Below are positions 28,367-38,540 of a stretch of DNA of 64,000 bases, piece after piece; positions within the stretch are counted from its first letter, which is position 1; every line of letters starts with the position of its first letter. The notes beneath the pieces are model-generated. The model was not told the DNA's origin and did not search any database. It saw only the letters and a list, made by a program, of their open reading frames with translations. This DNA is from Comamonadaceae bacterium. Lineage in GTDB: Bacteria; Pseudomonadota; Gammaproteobacteria; Burkholderiales; Burkholderiaceae_C. The translations under genes and the position numbers were made by a program. Location of the stretch: contig JAIYAR010000018.1 of assembly GCA_027488985.1 (NCBI GenBank), positions 124,001-188,000 on the forward strand, read 5' to 3'.

Positions 28367-29212
28367 TCATGCGCTGCGCAATTCAGTGATCTGCTCGCGC
28401 AAGACCGCATTTTCTGCTTCCAGTGTTGCAATGCGCTGCTGGAGTGCGGCCACGGTGGCTATCGGGTCGATGCCATTTATGGCGGCATCATCTGCCGCAG
28501 ACGCAGGCAGGCTGTGCTCGGCCATGGCTTCGCGGGCTGCCCGTTTGGCATCACGCACGCGCTTGGCGGCAAGCTTCAGCTCATTTTTGCCTGCGCTTGC
28601 TGCCGCAACTTGCTCTTCTGCGGGCAGGGTTGCTACAGCTGCTGCTGCGTTGATAGAGATCACGCCAGATTTCACGGCGGCCACGACTTCAGGGGCAGCC
28701 TGCTTCTGGATCTTTTCGATCATCACCACTTGGTTGCTGCTCAGGCGCGCTGCTTTGGCGAGGTCTTCCCGGCTCTTGAAGTTGGGGGAAATCGGCTCGT
28801 TTGTGGTGGGGGACGAGATAACTGCGTCTGTGTTCAGGCTTGGCGATGCAGGCTCTCTCGCAGCAGCTTCAGCGATGGCGTGATGTTGGCGTACGGCCAG
28901 AATTTCGCGTTTGCGCAGTGCCAGGACACCACGCTGGAAGTCCGAGACGCTGCGGCGCCCCAGATGTTGATCGATCATCCACAGATGCACGTCGTCGATG
29001 GACTTGAAGAGGGTGCTCTGCACGGTGTTGAATGGCAGGCCGTGCTTTTGGCAGATGCCGTAGCGGTTATGGCCATCCACCAGCACATCGCCCCAGAGAA
29101 CGAGGGCGTCTCGACATCCTTCAGTCAGGATGCTCCGTTCCAGCGCGGCATGCTCTTCAGGAGTGAGCGGATCGATGTAAGCCTTGAGCTCTTCGTTAAC
29201 GATGATGTCCAT
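28367..29212 (-). CDS. Orphan ParB/Srx-fold protein with C-terminal leucine zipper
   Basis: A 281-residue protein. The N-terminal part resembles the ParB N-domain: IDPLTPEEHAALERSIL, then VLWGDVLVDGHNRYGI with the DGHNR motif. A helical region with KLAAKRVRDAKRAAREA and a leucine heptad segment near the end (LQQRIATLEAENAVLREQI) follows. There is no ParA partner nearby, so a regulatory or plasmid-like origin is possible. A GTG at 29266 that overlaps the upstream LysR stop as GTGA is an alternative start adding 18 residues. Confidence 0.78.
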   Translation of the reverse strand: MDIIVNEELKAYIDPLTPEEHAALERSILTEGCRDALVLWGDVLVDGHNRYGICQKHGLPFNTVQSTLFKSIDDVHLWMIDQHLGRRSVSDFQRGVLALRKREILAVRQHHAIAEAAAREPASPSLNTDAVISSPTTNEPISPNFKSREDLAKAARLSSNQVVMIEKIQKQAAPEVVAAVKSGVISINAAAAVATLPAEEQVAAASAGKNELKLAAKRVRDAKRAAREAMAEHSLPASAADDAAINGIDPIATVAALQQRIATLEAENAVLREQITELRSA

Positions 29213-29262
29213 GCTGGATGCGCGAGCAAAAGGGCTGGATTGTAGGTGGTGGCCTGTGCCGA

Positions 29263-30156
29263 TCACCCTGCGACTGCGAATCGCTCCAGGTAACCCATGA
29301 AAGCCTCTGCCAAGGGCGACAGGCGCTTGCCCTGCAAATGGACGGTGTACCAGTTGGAGACTATGGGGAAGCCACTGACTTCCAGCACAATAAGTCCTTG
29401 GCCCGCGACATCCGGACCCAAGGCGTGCTGCGAGACGACGGAGAGCCCCAGGCCGCCCGCGACGGCTTGCTTGAGTGCTTCGTTACTTCCCATTTCCAAA
29501 CGTATGCGCGGGACGAAGTGGTGGGTGGCGAAGTGGGCATCGGTGTTGAGACGTGTGCCGGATCCTTTTTCGCGAAGCAAGAAACGCTCTTCGCTCAGGT
29601 CCCTCAAGGCAACATTTTTTTGCTTTGCCAAGGGATGCTCCAAGGGCGCAATCAACACCAAGGGGTTGGCTAGAAAGGCATGGGCAACCGCATCGATGTC
29701 TGCTGGTGGTTTGGACATGATGTAAAGGTCGTCGACATTCTCGCGCAAGCGCTGCACCACGCCGTCGCGGTTCAGTACTTCCAGCGATATCTCCACATCC
29801 GGATGCATGCGGCAAAAGTCACCCAGCAGACGCGGAGTGAAGTATTTGGCGGTGCTCACCACGGCCAGTCGAAGGCGGCCGGCAGTCAGTCCACGCCTGG
29901 CTGCTATTCCCTGCTCGAACAGATCCCATTCGTGGAGCATGGCCCTTGCGGTGGTCTCCAGTTCGCGGCCGGCGTCCGTGAGTTGCAGCTTTTTGCCAGT
30001 TACCTCGTAGAGGGGTAGTCCGACGCTGTCGGTCGTCTCCTTGAGTTGCATCGAGACGGTCGGCTGTGTGACGTGCAGGGCACGGGCAGCGGCTGTAACA
30101 CTGCCTTGCTCTGCCAAAGCCAGAAAGGTTCGCAATTGTCGGAAGGTGATGTGCAT
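29263..30156 (-). CDS. LysR-family regulator (CbbR-like)
   Basis: A 297-residue LysR protein. The helix-turn-helix is MHITFRQLRTFLALAEQGS then HVTQPTVSMQLKE, close in wording to CbbR-type regulators of carbon-fixation genes. The ATG at 30156 is preferred over an upstream start because it begins at the conserved helix. It is divergent from sbtA with 89 nt between starts, so it very likely controls that bicarbonate transporter. No carbon-fixation genes are in the window. Confidence 0.9.
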   Translation of the reverse strand: MHITFRQLRTFLALAEQGSVTAAARALHVTQPTVSMQLKETTDSVGLPLYEVTGKKLQLTDAGRELETTARAMLHEWDLFEQGIAARRGLTAGRLRLAVVSTAKYFTPRLLGDFCRMHPDVEISLEVLNRDGVVQRLRENVDDLYIMSKPPADIDAVAHAFLANPLVLIAPLEHPLAKQKNVALRDLSEERFLLREKGSGTRLNTDAHFATHHFVPRIRLEMGSNEALKQAVAGGLGLSVVSQHALGPDVAGQGLIVLEVSGFPIVSNWYTVHLQGKRLSPLAEAFMGYLERFAVAG

Positions 30157-30245
30157 AGTTATTTTCCTATGATGCACTGCAGTATTTTTGATTTTACTTT
30201 ATGAGTAGTTGTTTTTAGGATCGTGACATTCCACAGGGCATCCGT

Positions 30246-31229
30246 ATGCAAGCACTTCTTGACCCCGCCATTCTCTTTTTCCTTTTGGGTGCCCTCGCCG
30301 GATTTTTGAAATCCAATCTTGAGATTCCTTCCCAGATTTCACGTTTTTTGGCCCTTTACCTGTTGATGGCCTTGGGGCTCAAAGGCGGTTTTGCCCTGGC
30401 GAAGTCAGGCTTCACCACCGATGTGGCGATGGCCTTGGCACTCGCGCTTTTGCTTGCTGTTTTGATCCCCGGAATCGGGTATCTGGTCATGCGCAAGCTG
30501 CTGGCGCCCTTTGATGCCGCCGCTGTAGCGGCCACCTACGGCTCTGTGAGCGCAGTCACCTTCATTACGGCGGTGCAATTCATGGAGTCCCATGGCTATG
30601 CCTTTGGTGGGCATATGGCGGCTGCCATGGCTTTGATGGAGTCACCCGCAATCATCATTGCTATTGCTGTCGCATCAAAACTCCGCAGGACGCAGCCCCT
30701 ACATGGCACCCCCAGCCCACCATTGGTGACGCAAAGCAGTTTGAAGGGAGTGCTGCATGAGTCGCTGACCGACGGCGCCCAGTTTCTCTTGTTGGGATCC
30801 ATGGTGATTGGTTTTATGACTGGGCAGGATGGCAAACTGGCTATGGAGCCGTTTACCGGAGACTTGTTCAAGGGCATGCTGGCGTTTTTCCTGCTCGACA
30901 TGGGCTTGAGTGCCGCCCGCAACCTACCCAAACTGAAGGGTCAGACCCCTTGGATTTATGCTTACGCCGTGTTTGCTCCAGTGCTTCACGCTGGTCTGGC
31001 ATTGGCTCTCGGGTACTACTGCGGTTTGGCGGCTGGAGACGTTGCGCTCTTGATGGTCTTGGCGGCGAGTGCGTCCTACATTGCTGTACCCGCAGTTTTG
31101 AAACATTCGATGCCTGAGGCGAATCCTGCGCTTTATTTCGGCATGTCATTGGGCATCACGCTGCCGCTTAACCTGGTAATCGGTATTCCTCTATACGTGC
31201 AGTTGGCGTTCAGTGTGGCTGGGGCATAG
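30246..31229 (+). CDS. sbtA: SbtA-type sodium-dependent bicarbonate transporter
   Basis: A 327-residue inner-membrane permease with about ten hydrophobic segments. The opening DPAILFFLLGALAGFLKSNLEIP and the GLKGGFALA and SASYIAVPAVLKHSMPEANP segments are SbtA hallmarks. SbtA imports bicarbonate with sodium and serves anaplerotic or autotrophic carboxylation. The PII-like regulator SbtB that accompanies it in many bacteria is not adjacent; instead a LysR gene is divergent. The name rests on family recognition. Confidence 0.9.
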   Translation: MQALLDPAILFFLLGALAGFLKSNLEIPSQISRFLALYLLMALGLKGGFALAKSGFTTDVAMALALALLLAVLIPGIGYLVMRKLLAPFDAAAVAATYGSVSAVTFITAVQFMESHGYAFGGHMAAAMALMESPAIIIAIAVASKLRRTQPLHGTPSPPLVTQSSLKGVLHESLTDGAQFLLLGSMVIGFMTGQDGKLAMEPFTGDLFKGMLAFFLLDMGLSAARNLPKLKGQTPWIYAYAVFAPVLHAGLALALGYYCGLAAGDVALLMVLAASASYIAVPAVLKHSMPEANPALYFGMSLGITLPLNLVIGIPLYVQLAFSVAGA

Positions 31230-31246
31230 GCGCTTACCATTGCAGG

Positions 31247-32038
31247 ATGAACGCAACATCTTTCAATCTTTCTGCCAGATTGCAACACGAACTATCACGC
31301 CTATACCTCGTTGGAGACTCCAGCGGTGAGGCTCTAATTGGTGAAGGTGGTTTAGTTCGCACGCTGGTGATGGAAGTAAGGTCGCCTGCCGACTGGAGGG
31401 TGCTTTCCACAGTTTGGTTTGGCGTTCAAACCGAGCTTGATTGGCCTGCACCTGGGATTGCGGTGTCGGGTACCGATGGCGTCCAAATATGGTTTTCCCT
31501 TGCTGAACCAGTGGATACAAGCCAAGCCATCAATCTACTCGCTGGGCTTAGGCTTAAATTCTTGGGCTCTGTTTCACCTCTAAGGCTTCGCATGTTTCCT
31601 TATGAGGAAGACGTGCTCAACTCCATTTGTCGTCACGCGATGCGCGTTCCTGCTTTGCATGAGACCTCAGGAAACTGGTCTGCATTTGTGAGCCAGGACC
31701 TTGCTGCCATCTTTGCTGATGAGCCATGGCTGGACCTGCCACCTAATCCCGATCAGCAAGCCGACATATTGTCAAAACTTCAATCGGTGAAACAGGATCA
31801 GCTGAATAAAGCCTATGCGCTTCTGACTACCGACGGTGGCGTCAGAGGGGCGAGTAAGAACGATGGCTCGGGCAACGTAAATTCTTCTTTTGTGAACATG
31901 GCTGCTACACCTTCATCACCCTCGGATGACCACACTCAAAGCCCAAAAGATTTTCTGTCTGGGGTTATGAACGACCCAAATAATTCGCTCAAGGACCGGA
32001 TTGAAGCGGCGAAGGCGCTTTTGCCATATTCAGATTGA
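31247..32038 (+). CDS. Hypothetical protein, 263 aa, with terminase-small-subunit-like C-terminus
   Basis: It starts 17 nt after sbtA on the same strand. No signal peptide or membrane segment is seen. The N-terminal two thirds (GVQIWFSLAEPVDTSQA, then LRMFPYEEDVLN) have the feel of a nucleic-acid enzyme fragment but no motif I can name. A Ser/Asn-rich linker follows. The last 30 residues, with DFLSGVMNDPNNSLKDRIEA and AAKALLP, resemble the C-terminal helix-loop seen in phage terminase small subunits. The base composition is lower in GC than the neighbouring metabolic genes. Function unknown. Confidence 0.7.
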   Translation: MNATSFNLSARLQHELSRLYLVGDSSGEALIGEGGLVRTLVMEVRSPADWRVLSTVWFGVQTELDWPAPGIAVSGTDGVQIWFSLAEPVDTSQAINLLAGLRLKFLGSVSPLRLRMFPYEEDVLNSICRHAMRVPALHETSGNWSAFVSQDLAAIFADEPWLDLPPNPDQQADILSKLQSVKQDQLNKAYALLTTDGGVRGASKNDGSGNVNSSFVNMAATPSSPSDDHTQSPKDFLSGVMNDPNNSLKDRIEAAKALLPYSD

Positions 32039-32160
32039 GACGACCTATATCCTTAGGGCTGAAGTTGCTCTTCAAATGTCCTACGTGACGTCGTTCAGAA
32101 GCAGCTCATGCACTTGGTTGCATCAGCACTGATTCCATAGAGGCACCACGACATACAAAC

Positions 32161-32190
32161 AAAAAAAGCTCACCGAAGTGAGCCTTTTTT
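32161..32190. terminator. Bidirectional terminator
   Basis: A run of A, stem GCTCAC-cgaa-GTGAGC, then a run of T. On the minus strand it would end the alpha-operon/tRNA transcript; on the plus strand, the transcript of the 263-aa gene. Confidence 0.85.
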
Positions 32191-32213
32191 GTCGTGGAAA
32201 TCCACGTGTCTAT

Positions 32214-32290
<77 letters not shown>

Positions 32291-32312
32291 TCAAGACTTG
32301 AATTATAACCTA

Positions 32313-32708
32313 TTAAGCCTTCACTTCTTCAGAAGTTGCAGAAACTTCTTCAGAGCGCTCAACCAACTCCACCAATGCCATGGGCGCGTTGTCACCAACA
32401 CGGAAACCCATTTTCAAGATACGTGTGTAGCCACCTGGACGAGCTTTGAAGCGAGGACCCAAAACGTCGAACAACTTAGTGACGCTGTCACGATCACGCA
32501 GCCGATCAAAAGCCAAACGGCGATTTGCCACGGTAGCTTCTTTGGCCAAAGTGATCATAGGCTCCACTACACGGCGCAATTCCTTGGCCTTGGGTACAGT
32601 GGTTTTGATGACTTCGTGTTCGATCAACGAGTTCATCATGTTGCGCAACATTGCCAAACGGTGTGAGCTAGTGCGGTTAAGTTTACGAAGACCGTGTCCG
32701 TGACGCAT
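32313..32708 (-). CDS. rplQ: 50S ribosomal protein L17
   Basis: A 131-residue large-subunit protein at the exit-tunnel side of the ribosome. It begins [17 protein letters not shown], the L17 signature, and has the conserved [14 protein letters not shown] region. The acidic Glu/Ser-rich tail is typical of proteobacteria. It is the last protein gene of the alpha operon, 84 nt after rpoA and directly before the initiator tRNA. Confidence 0.98.
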   Translation of the reverse strand: MRHGHGLRKLNRTSSHRLAMLRNMMNSLIEHEVIKTTVPKAKELRRVVEPMITLAKEATVANRRLAFDRLRDRDSVTKLFDVLGPRFKARPGGYTRILKMGFRVGDNAPMALVELVERSEEVSATSEEVKA

Positions 32709-32792
32709 ATTAATTTCCTTCAGTTTTATTTACAGGCAGCCGTATCAGGTACTGCCAGTGGCACGGAACCCTGTGACAGGTTCAGATACTTG

Positions 32793-33782
32793 TTAACGCT
32801 TTTCCAAAGAAGCAGGGGGCCAGCTTTCCAGCTTCATTCCCAAAGTCAGCCCGCGGGAGGCCAACACTTCCTTGATTTCGTTGAGAGACTTGCGACCCAG
32901 ATTAGGCGTCTTCAACAGCTCATTTTCAGTACGCTGGATCAGATCACCGATGTAGTAGATGTTCTCGGCCTTCAAACAGTTCGCAGAACGAACTGTGAGT
33001 TCCAACTCGTCTACTGGACGCAACAGAATCGGATCGAACTGCGTATTGCCACGTGGTGCAGGTGCTGTGAACGCATCCAGCTCGCTACCTTCCAACTGTG
33101 CAAACACTGCCAATTGCTCGACCAAGATTTTAGCGGACGCGCGAACTGCATCTTCTGCTGTCACGGCACCGTTAGTCTCAATCTCAACGACCAGCTTGTC
33201 CAAGTCAGTACGCTGCTCTACACGTGCACTCTCAACTGTGTAGCTTACGCGGCGGACCGGAGAGAACGAAGCGTCCAGCACAATGCGGCCGATGGACTTG
33301 TTTGGCTCATCTGCATAGCGGCGCATGCTGCCAGGTACATAGCCCCGACCCTTTTCAACCTTGATCTGCATATCCAACTTGCCGCCATGCGACAAGTTAG
33401 CAATCACGTGCTCAGGGTTGATGATCTCAACGTCATGAGGCGTTTGAATGTCAGCAGCAGTAACGACACCTTCTGTGTCTTTACGCAGGCTTAGCGTGAC
33501 TTCTTCGCGGTTGTGCAACTTAAAGACTACGCCTTTAAGGTTCAACAGGATGTTGACGACATCTTCTTGAACACCGTCGATAGAAGAGTACTCATGCAAC
33601 ACGCCGGCAATTGTCACCTCCGTCGCAGCAAAGCCGGGCATGGAAGACAACAACACTCGGCGCAACGCGTTCCCAAGTGTGTGACCGTATCCACGCTCAA
33701 AAGGCTCCAGAGCAACCTTGGCGCGATTCGGGCCAAGCTGCTCAACGCTGATCGACTTAGGCTTCAACAAATTGTTTTGCAT
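32793..33782 (-). CDS. rpoA: RNA polymerase alpha subunit
   Basis: A 329-residue subunit. The N-terminal dimerisation domain includes [20 protein letters not shown], and after a linker the C-terminal domain (from about 245) includes [18 protein letters not shown] and [14 protein letters not shown], which contact UP elements and activators. It follows rpsD by 106 nt. Length and motifs are standard. Confidence 0.99.
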   Translation of the reverse strand: MQNNLLKPKSISVEQLGPNRAKVALEPFERGYGHTLGNALRRVLLSSMPGFAATEVTIAGVLHEYSSIDGVQEDVVNILLNLKGVVFKLHNREEVTLSLRKDTEGVVTAADIQTPHDVEIINPEHVIANLSHGGKLDMQIKVEKGRGYVPGSMRRYADEPNKSIGRIVLDASFSPVRRVSYTVESARVEQRTDLDKLVVEIETNGAVTAEDAVRASAKILVEQLAVFAQLEGSELDAFTAPAPRGNTQFDPILLRPVDELELTVRSANCLKAENIYYIGDLIQRTENELLKTPNLGRKSLNEIKEVLASRGLTLGMKLESWPPASLEKR

Positions 33783-33888
33783 GCAAACTTCCTCTCAATA
33801 CCCCCGACTCGTTACATCGGTAAGGCTGGTGAAGTACCTTCGCCGCAGTGCCCCGCAGCAAAGGAACGATTACAAAAACCCGAAACGA

Positions 33889-34512
33889 TTAGCGGGAATA
33901 CAATTCAACGATCAGAGATTCGTTGATGTCAGCGCCGAATTGGTCACGGTCTGGAACGGTCTTGAAAGTGCCTTCGGCCTTTTCAACACTCACCTCAACC
34001 CAAGCGGGCAAACCAACTTGTTGGGCCAATTGCAGTGCTTCAACAATACGGTTTTGCTTCTTGGACTTCTCGCGGACTGCGACCACGTCGCCGGCCTTGA
34101 CCAAGTAAGAGGGGATATTCACAGATCCGCCATTGACGGTAATGGCCTTGTGAGAAACCAACTGACGTGCTTCAGCGCGTGTGGAAGCAAAGCCCATGCG
34201 GTACACAACGTTATCCAGACGGGATTCCAACAGAACCATCAAGTTAGCACCGGTATTGCCACGACGACGATCAGCTTCAGCAAAATAACGGCGGAACTGG
34301 CGCTCCAACACACCATACATACGCTTAACTTTTTGTTTCTCGCGCAATTGCAGACCGTAGTCAGATGTGCGGGCACCGGAGGTGCGGCCGTGCTGACCTG
34401 GTTTGGAATCAAATTTTGCCTTGTCAGCGATAGAGCGACGTGCACTCTTCAAAAACAGGTCGGTGCCTTCGCGGCGGGAAAGTTTGGCCTTGGGGCCTAG
34501 GTAACGTGCCAC
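33889..34512 (-). CDS. rpsD: 30S ribosomal protein S4
   Basis: A primary 16S rRNA-binding protein of 207 residues. It begins [19 protein letters not shown] and carries the S4 RNA-binding domain ([20 protein letters not shown], then [11 protein letters not shown]). No zinc-binding cysteines are present, so it is the C-minus type. In other bacteria S4 represses its own operon by binding the leader; the 81-nt gap before it may hold such a site, but I cannot show one. Confidence 0.98.
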   Translation of the reverse strand: MARYLGPKAKLSRREGTDLFLKSARRSIADKAKFDSKPGQHGRTSGARTSDYGLQLREKQKVKRMYGVLERQFRRYFAEADRRRGNTGANLMVLLESRLDNVVYRMGFASTRAEARQLVSHKAITVNGGSVNIPSYLVKAGDVVAVREKSKKQNRIVEALQLAQQVGLPAWVEVSVEKAEGTFKTVPDRDQFGADINESLIVELYSR

Positions 34513-34593
34513 TTGATCTTCCTTTTATGTCATCTGACGCGTAGAAACGCGCGAGCCACCAACAAAAGTTGGTGGCGGTGGGCTTGGTTTAAA

Positions 34594-34998
34594 TTAAATA
34601 CGGCGACGCTTTTGAGGGCGGCAACCGTTGTGCGGCACAGGGGTTACATCAGCAATCATGTTGATGCGGATACCCAGTGCAGCCAAGGCGCGAACCGAGG
34701 ACTCGCGACCTGGGCCTGGGCCCTTGATCTCAACGTCGAGGTTCTTGATGCCTTGTTCCAGAGCCGCACGCCCAGCCACTTCAGATGCTACCTGGGCAGC
34801 AAACGGAGTGGACTTGCGGGAGCCCTTGAAACCCTGACCACCGGACGATGCCCAAGACAAAGCGTTGCCTTGGCGATCGGTGATGGTAATGATTGTATTG
34901 TTAAACGAAGCGTGCACGTGAGCGATGCCGTCGGCAACGTTCTTGCGAACCTTCTTGCGAACGCGCTGTGCTGCGTTATTAGCGGGAGCCTTTGCCAT
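34594..34998 (-). CDS. rpsK: 30S ribosomal protein S11
   Basis: A 134-residue small-subunit platform protein. [19 protein letters not shown] and the late [17 protein letters not shown] are signatures of S11. It lies 19 nt after rpsM and 81 nt before rpsD. Confidence 0.98.
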   Translation of the reverse strand: MAKAPANNAAQRVRKKVRKNVADGIAHVHASFNNTIITITDRQGNALSWASSGGQGFKGSRKSTPFAAQVASEVAGRAALEQGIKNLDVEIKGPGPGRESSVRALAALGIRINMIADVTPVPHNGCRPQKRRRI

Positions 34999-35017
34999 AG
35001 TGGTCTCTCAATCCCTA

Positions 35018-35383
35018 TTATTTCTTCAAAGACGCAGCTGCCTTACGGGGGCCTTTGCGTGTACGTGCGTTCGTGCGAGTACGTTGACCACGCATCGGCA
35101 AGCCGCGGCGGTGACGGAACCCGCGGTAGCAACCAATGTCCATCAAACGCTTGATGTTCATGGTGGTCTCACGGCGCAAATCACCCTCAATTGTAAACTG
35201 AGCGATTTGGTCGCGGATTTTCTCAAGATCGGAGTCAGTCAAGTCTTTGACCTTCTTCGAATATGCGATGCCACAGGCTTCACAGATCTTGCGTGCGCGG
35301 GTGCGTCCGATACCGAAAATGGCTGTCAAGCCGATTTCGGAATGTTGGTGCGGCGGAATGTTGATGCCAGCGATACGTGCCAT
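35018..35383 (-). CDS. rpsM: 30S ribosomal protein S13
   Basis: A small-subunit head protein of 121 residues that contacts the large subunit and P-site tRNA. It begins [19 protein letters not shown] and ends with the basic tail containing [17 protein letters not shown]. It lies 24 nt after rpmJ. Confidence 0.98.
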   Translation of the reverse strand: MARIAGINIPPHQHSEIGLTAIFGIGRTRARKICEACGIAYSKKVKDLTDSDLEKIRDQIAQFTIEGDLRRETTMNIKRLMDIGCYRGFRHRRGLPMRGQRTRTNARTRKGPRKAAASLKK

Positions 35384-35407
35384 TTTCGTCCTCTAAAACT
35401 CTTGCAA

Positions 35408-35521
35408 TTAACCCTGACGCTGCTTGTGACGTGGATCTGTACAGATCACACGCACAACGCCCTTGCGTCGGATGATTTTGCAGTTGCGGCAAATTTTCTT
35501 GACCGAAGCCGAAACTTTCAT
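35408..35521 (-). CDS. rpmJ: 50S ribosomal protein L36
   Basis: A 37-residue protein starting [15 protein letters not shown] and ending at a TAA at 35410-35408. The zinc ligands Cys11, Cys14, Cys27 and His32 are all present (C+ form). AGGAGAA precedes the start. It lies between secY and rpsM; infA, which often sits in this gap in relatives, is absent. Confidence 0.97.
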   Translation of the reverse strand: MKVSASVKKICRNCKIIRRKGVVRVICTDPRHKQRQG

Positions 35522-35650
35522 TTTCTTCTCCTAAAACTCTTCGCTCAGTTCCGACTTTGATTCGCGCGGAACATGCGCTCTAACTTGCTATCTAAACGAT
35601 GCGCTGCCTGGTGACCAAACTGCGCACATTCCCTCTAGGACTTGCTTGAA

Positions 35651-36961
35651 TCAAGAAGCCTTGAAATTCGCTTTCTTGAGTAGCGATTCATACTGCTGAG
35701 ACATCATGTAATTCTGGACTTGGGCCATAAAATCCATGGTAACGACAACAATAATCAGTAGTGAAGTTCCACCGAAGTAAAACGGGACGTTGTACTTCAA
35801 AATCAAGAACTCAGGCAATAAACACACAAACGTGATGTAAATCGCTCCAGCAAGGGTCAAGCGAACCAAGATCTTGTCAATGTACTTGGCAGTTTGGTCA
35901 CCCGGACGAATGCCAGGAATGAACGCGCCACTCTTCTTCAAATTGTCAGCTGTTTCTCTGCTGTTAAAGACCAAGGCCGTGTAGAAGAAACAAAAGAACA
36001 CAATGGCTGCCGCGTACAACATCACGTAGACCGGTTGCCCAGGGCTCAACGTACTTGCGATGTCTTTCAACCAGCGCATCGAATCGCCTGTGCTAAACCA
36101 GTTTGCGATCGTGGCGGGCAAAAGGATGATAGACGACGCAAAGATTGGAGGAATTACGCCTGCCATATTCAGCTTCAACGGTAGATGGGATGACTGCCCA
36201 CCGTATACCTTGTTGCCAACTTGACGCCTTGCGTAGTTAACCAAAATCTTCCGCTGTCCTCGCTCAACGAACACCACAAAGTAAGTCACCAAAGCAACTA
36301 CAACGACAATCAAAAGCGCAATGATGATACTCATTGAACCAGTGCGAACAAGCTCTAACAAGCCTCCAACAGCACTAGGCAGTCCTGCAGCAATACCACC
36401 AAAAATTAGGATGGAAATGCCATTACCCAGACCGCGCTCAGTAATTTGCTCGCCCAACCACATCAAAAACATGGTGCCTGCTGTCAGCGTCACAACGGTT
36501 GTCATCCGGAAGCCGAACCCCGGTGAAATCACCAAGCCGGCAGAAGCTTCCAGCGCTACCGCTATGCCCAATGACTGGAACAAAGCCAATCCCAATGTTC
36601 CGTAACGGGTGTACTGCGTAATCTTGCGACGCCCACCCTCTCCCTCTTTTTTCAATTGCTCAAACGCTGGCAACACATAGGTCAGCAGCTGCATCACAAT
36701 CGACGCGGAGATATAGGGCATGATGCCCAACGCAAAAATTGTGAAGCGAGACAAGGCACCACCAGAAAACATATTGAAGAGACTCAATATGCCGCCTTGT
36801 TGTCCCTTGAACAATTGTTGCAGTTGTGCCGGATCAATGCCTGGAACAGGGATATGAGCCCCTAGGCGGTAGACCACGAGCGCCAACAACAGGAAAACAA
36901 GCCGGCGACGGAGGTCGCCGAACTTGCCTGCCTTGGCTGTTTGAGCTGCAGTTGTAGCCAC
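35651..36961 (-). CDS. secY: Preprotein translocase subunit SecY
   Basis: The channel-forming subunit of the Sec translocon, 436 residues with ten membrane helices. Visible hallmarks are [14 protein letters not shown] near the N-terminus, [20 protein letters not shown] (plug region), [15 protein letters not shown] and [12 protein letters not shown]. The C-terminal cytoplasmic tail ends in [13 protein letters not shown]. It lies within the spc operon between rplO and rpmJ, and the gap to rpmJ is 129 nt. Confidence 0.98.
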   Translation of the reverse strand: MATTAAQTAKAGKFGDLRRRLVFLLLALVVYRLGAHIPVPGIDPAQLQQLFKGQQGGILSLFNMFSGGALSRFTIFALGIMPYISASIVMQLLTYVLPAFEQLKKEGEGGRRKITQYTRYGTLGLALFQSLGIAVALEASAGLVISPGFGFRMTTVVTLTAGTMFLMWLGEQITERGLGNGISILIFGGIAAGLPSAVGGLLELVRTGSMSIIIALLIVVVVALVTYFVVFVERGQRKILVNYARRQVGNKVYGGQSSHLPLKLNMAGVIPPIFASSIILLPATIANWFSTGDSMRWLKDIASTLSPGQPVYVMLYAAAIVFFCFFYTALVFNSRETADNLKKSGAFIPGIRPGDQTAKYIDKILVRLTLAGAIYITFVCLLPEFLILKYNVPFYFGGTSLLIIVVVTMDFMAQVQNYMMSQQYESLLKKANFKAS

Positions 36962-36982
36962 TCGTTTACTTTCGAAAACTAG

Positions 36983-37414
36983 TTACGCTACTGCGCCACC
37001 AGCGGCTTCAATAGCAGCTTTAGCACCAGCAGTTGCACCGATACCGCTGAGCTTCACTGGTTTAGTGATCGCACCGGTATTGATAACCTTAACTACCTTG
37101 GCCAGTTCACCAACTGCACCAGCTTGCTTCAAAGCTACGAGATTGACTTCAGCCAAACCCAAAGCTTCCAAAGCAGTCAAAGTGATTTCAGCATTGAACT
37201 TCAGCAAATGCGACTTGAAGCCGCGCTTTGGCAGACGACGATGCATAGGCATCTGACCGCCCTCAAAGCCAACTTTATGGTAGCCGCCGGAGCGAGACTT
37301 TTGACCTTTGTGACCACGGCCGGCTGTTTTGCCCAAACCGGATCCGATACCACGGCCGACGCGACGCTTGGCGTGCTTGGCGCCTTCAGCGGGCTTGATG
37401 TTATTCAGTTCCAT
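36983..37414 (-). CDS. rplO: 50S ribosomal protein L15
   Basis: A large-subunit assembly protein of 143 residues, starting [18 protein letters not shown] and rich in glycine ([18 protein letters not shown]). Two in-frame ATGs are adjacent; the one at 37414 sits at better spacing from AAGAGG. It lies 10 nt after rpmD. Confidence 0.97.
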   Translation of the reverse strand: MELNNIKPAEGAKHAKRRVGRGIGSGLGKTAGRGHKGQKSRSGGYHKVGFEGGQMPMHRRLPKRGFKSHLLKFNAEITLTALEALGLAEVNLVALKQAGAVGELAKVVKVINTGAITKPVKLSGIGATAGAKAAIEAAGGAVA

Positions 37415-37424
37415 CATCAACCTC

Positions 37425-37607
37425 TTAAAGCACCTTGACCAGGTAGCTGATCTTGTTAATCATGCCGCGCACCGCAGGTGTATCCTGCAATTCGCTCACG
37501 CTGTTGAGCTTGCGCAGACCCAAGCCACGCACGGTGGCGCGGTGGGACTCTTTCGTTCCAATTGGGCTACGCACCAATTGGATCTTCACAGTTTGTTGTG
37601 TTGTCAT
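37425..37607 (-). CDS. rpmD: 50S ribosomal protein L30
   Basis: A 60-residue large-subunit protein with [19 protein letters not shown] and [13 protein letters not shown], the bacterial L30 pattern. It lies between rpsE (14 nt) and rplO, in standard order. Confidence 0.97.
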   Translation of the reverse strand: MTTQQTVKIQLVRSPIGTKESHRATVRGLGLRKLNSVSELQDTPAVRGMINKISYLVKVL

Positions 37608-37621
37608 TTTGAAGTCCTCGA

Positions 37622-38146
37622 TTAAGCGAAGATCTCTTCAACAGTCTTGCCACGCTTAGCTGCAACTTCTGAAGGTGTCGTAGACACAGACAGAGCATCC
37701 AAGGTCGCACGAACCATGTTGTAAGGGTTGGAAGAACCATGGCTCTTTGCCACGATGTCTGTGATGCCCAGAACTTCGAAAACAGCGCGCATAGGACCAC
37801 CAGCAATAATGCCGGTACCCTTTGGAGCTGGCGCCATCATGACGCTAGCTGCACCGTGGTGACCCATCACCTTGTGGTGAATGGAACCGTTCTTCAAAGT
37901 GACTTTGATCATGTTGCGACGGGCTTCTTCCATGGCTTTCTGCACTGCTGCAGGAACTTCCTTGGATTTACCTTTGCCCATGCCGATGCGACCGTCACCG
38001 TCACCAACCACCGTCAGAGCGGCGAAACCGAGAATGCGGCCACCCTTCACGACTTTGGTCACGCGGTTGATCGCGATCATTTTCTCGCGCAGACCGTCCT
38101 CAGGACCCTCGGCCTTACCTTGCATTTTTGCTTGAACTTTAGCCAT
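37622..38146 (-). CDS. rpsE: 30S ribosomal protein S5
   Basis: A 174-residue decoding-site protein. The S5 RNA-binding motif is [18 protein letters not shown], followed by [19 protein letters not shown] and a C-terminal domain with [20 protein letters not shown]. Mutations in this protein affect fidelity and spectinomycin binding in other bacteria. Confidence 0.98.
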   Translation of the reverse strand: MAKVQAKMQGKAEGPEDGLREKMIAINRVTKVVKGGRILGFAALTVVGDGDGRIGMGKGKSKEVPAAVQKAMEEARRNMIKVTLKNGSIHHKVMGHHGAASVMMAPAPKGTGIIAGGPMRAVFEVLGITDIVAKSHGSSNPYNMVRATLDALSVSTTPSEVAAKRGKTVEEIFA

Positions 38147-38163
38147 CTTAATTTCCGATCTGC

Positions 38164-38529
38164 TTAGAACTGCAAGCCAGCTTCACGCGCGGCATCCGCC
38201 AGCGCCTTGACGCGACCGTGGTAGGCGAAACCGGAGCGGTCAAACGCCACTTTTTCGATACCGGCGGCTTTCGCTTTTTCAGCGACGCGCTTACCGATGA
38301 TCTGTGCTGCAGCAACGTTGCCGCCTTTGCCAGTTGCACCCAGGGACTTGCGAACTTCTGCTTCAGCAGTCGATGCGCAGGCAATCACCTTGCCACCGTC
38401 GCCGGAAATAACGCTGGCGTAGATGTGCAGGTTTGTGCGTGTAACGGTCAAACGTGCTACGCCTTGCGTTGCAATGCGGATTCGGGTCTGACGTGCCCGA
38501 CGAAGACGCTGCTCTTTTTTGGTCAACAT
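38164..38529 (-). CDS. rplR: 50S ribosomal protein L18
   Basis: A 121-residue 5S rRNA-binding protein. It starts [19 protein letters not shown] and ends [19 protein letters not shown], both L18 signatures. It lies 11 nt after rplF. Confidence 0.98.
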   Translation of the reverse strand: MLTKKEQRLRRARQTRIRIATQGVARLTVTRTNLHIYASVISGDGGKVIACASTAEAEVRKSLGATGKGGNVAAAQIIGKRVAEKAKAAGIEKVAFDRSGFAYHGRVKALADAAREAGLQF

Positions 38530-38540
38530 GTTGCAGCTCC

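Noticed and set aside
28367..32038. ParB-like and terminase-like genes taken as remains of a phage or integrative element
   Set aside because: No integrase, attachment-site repeats or structural phage genes are present, and the genes between them are ordinary transport and regulation genes.
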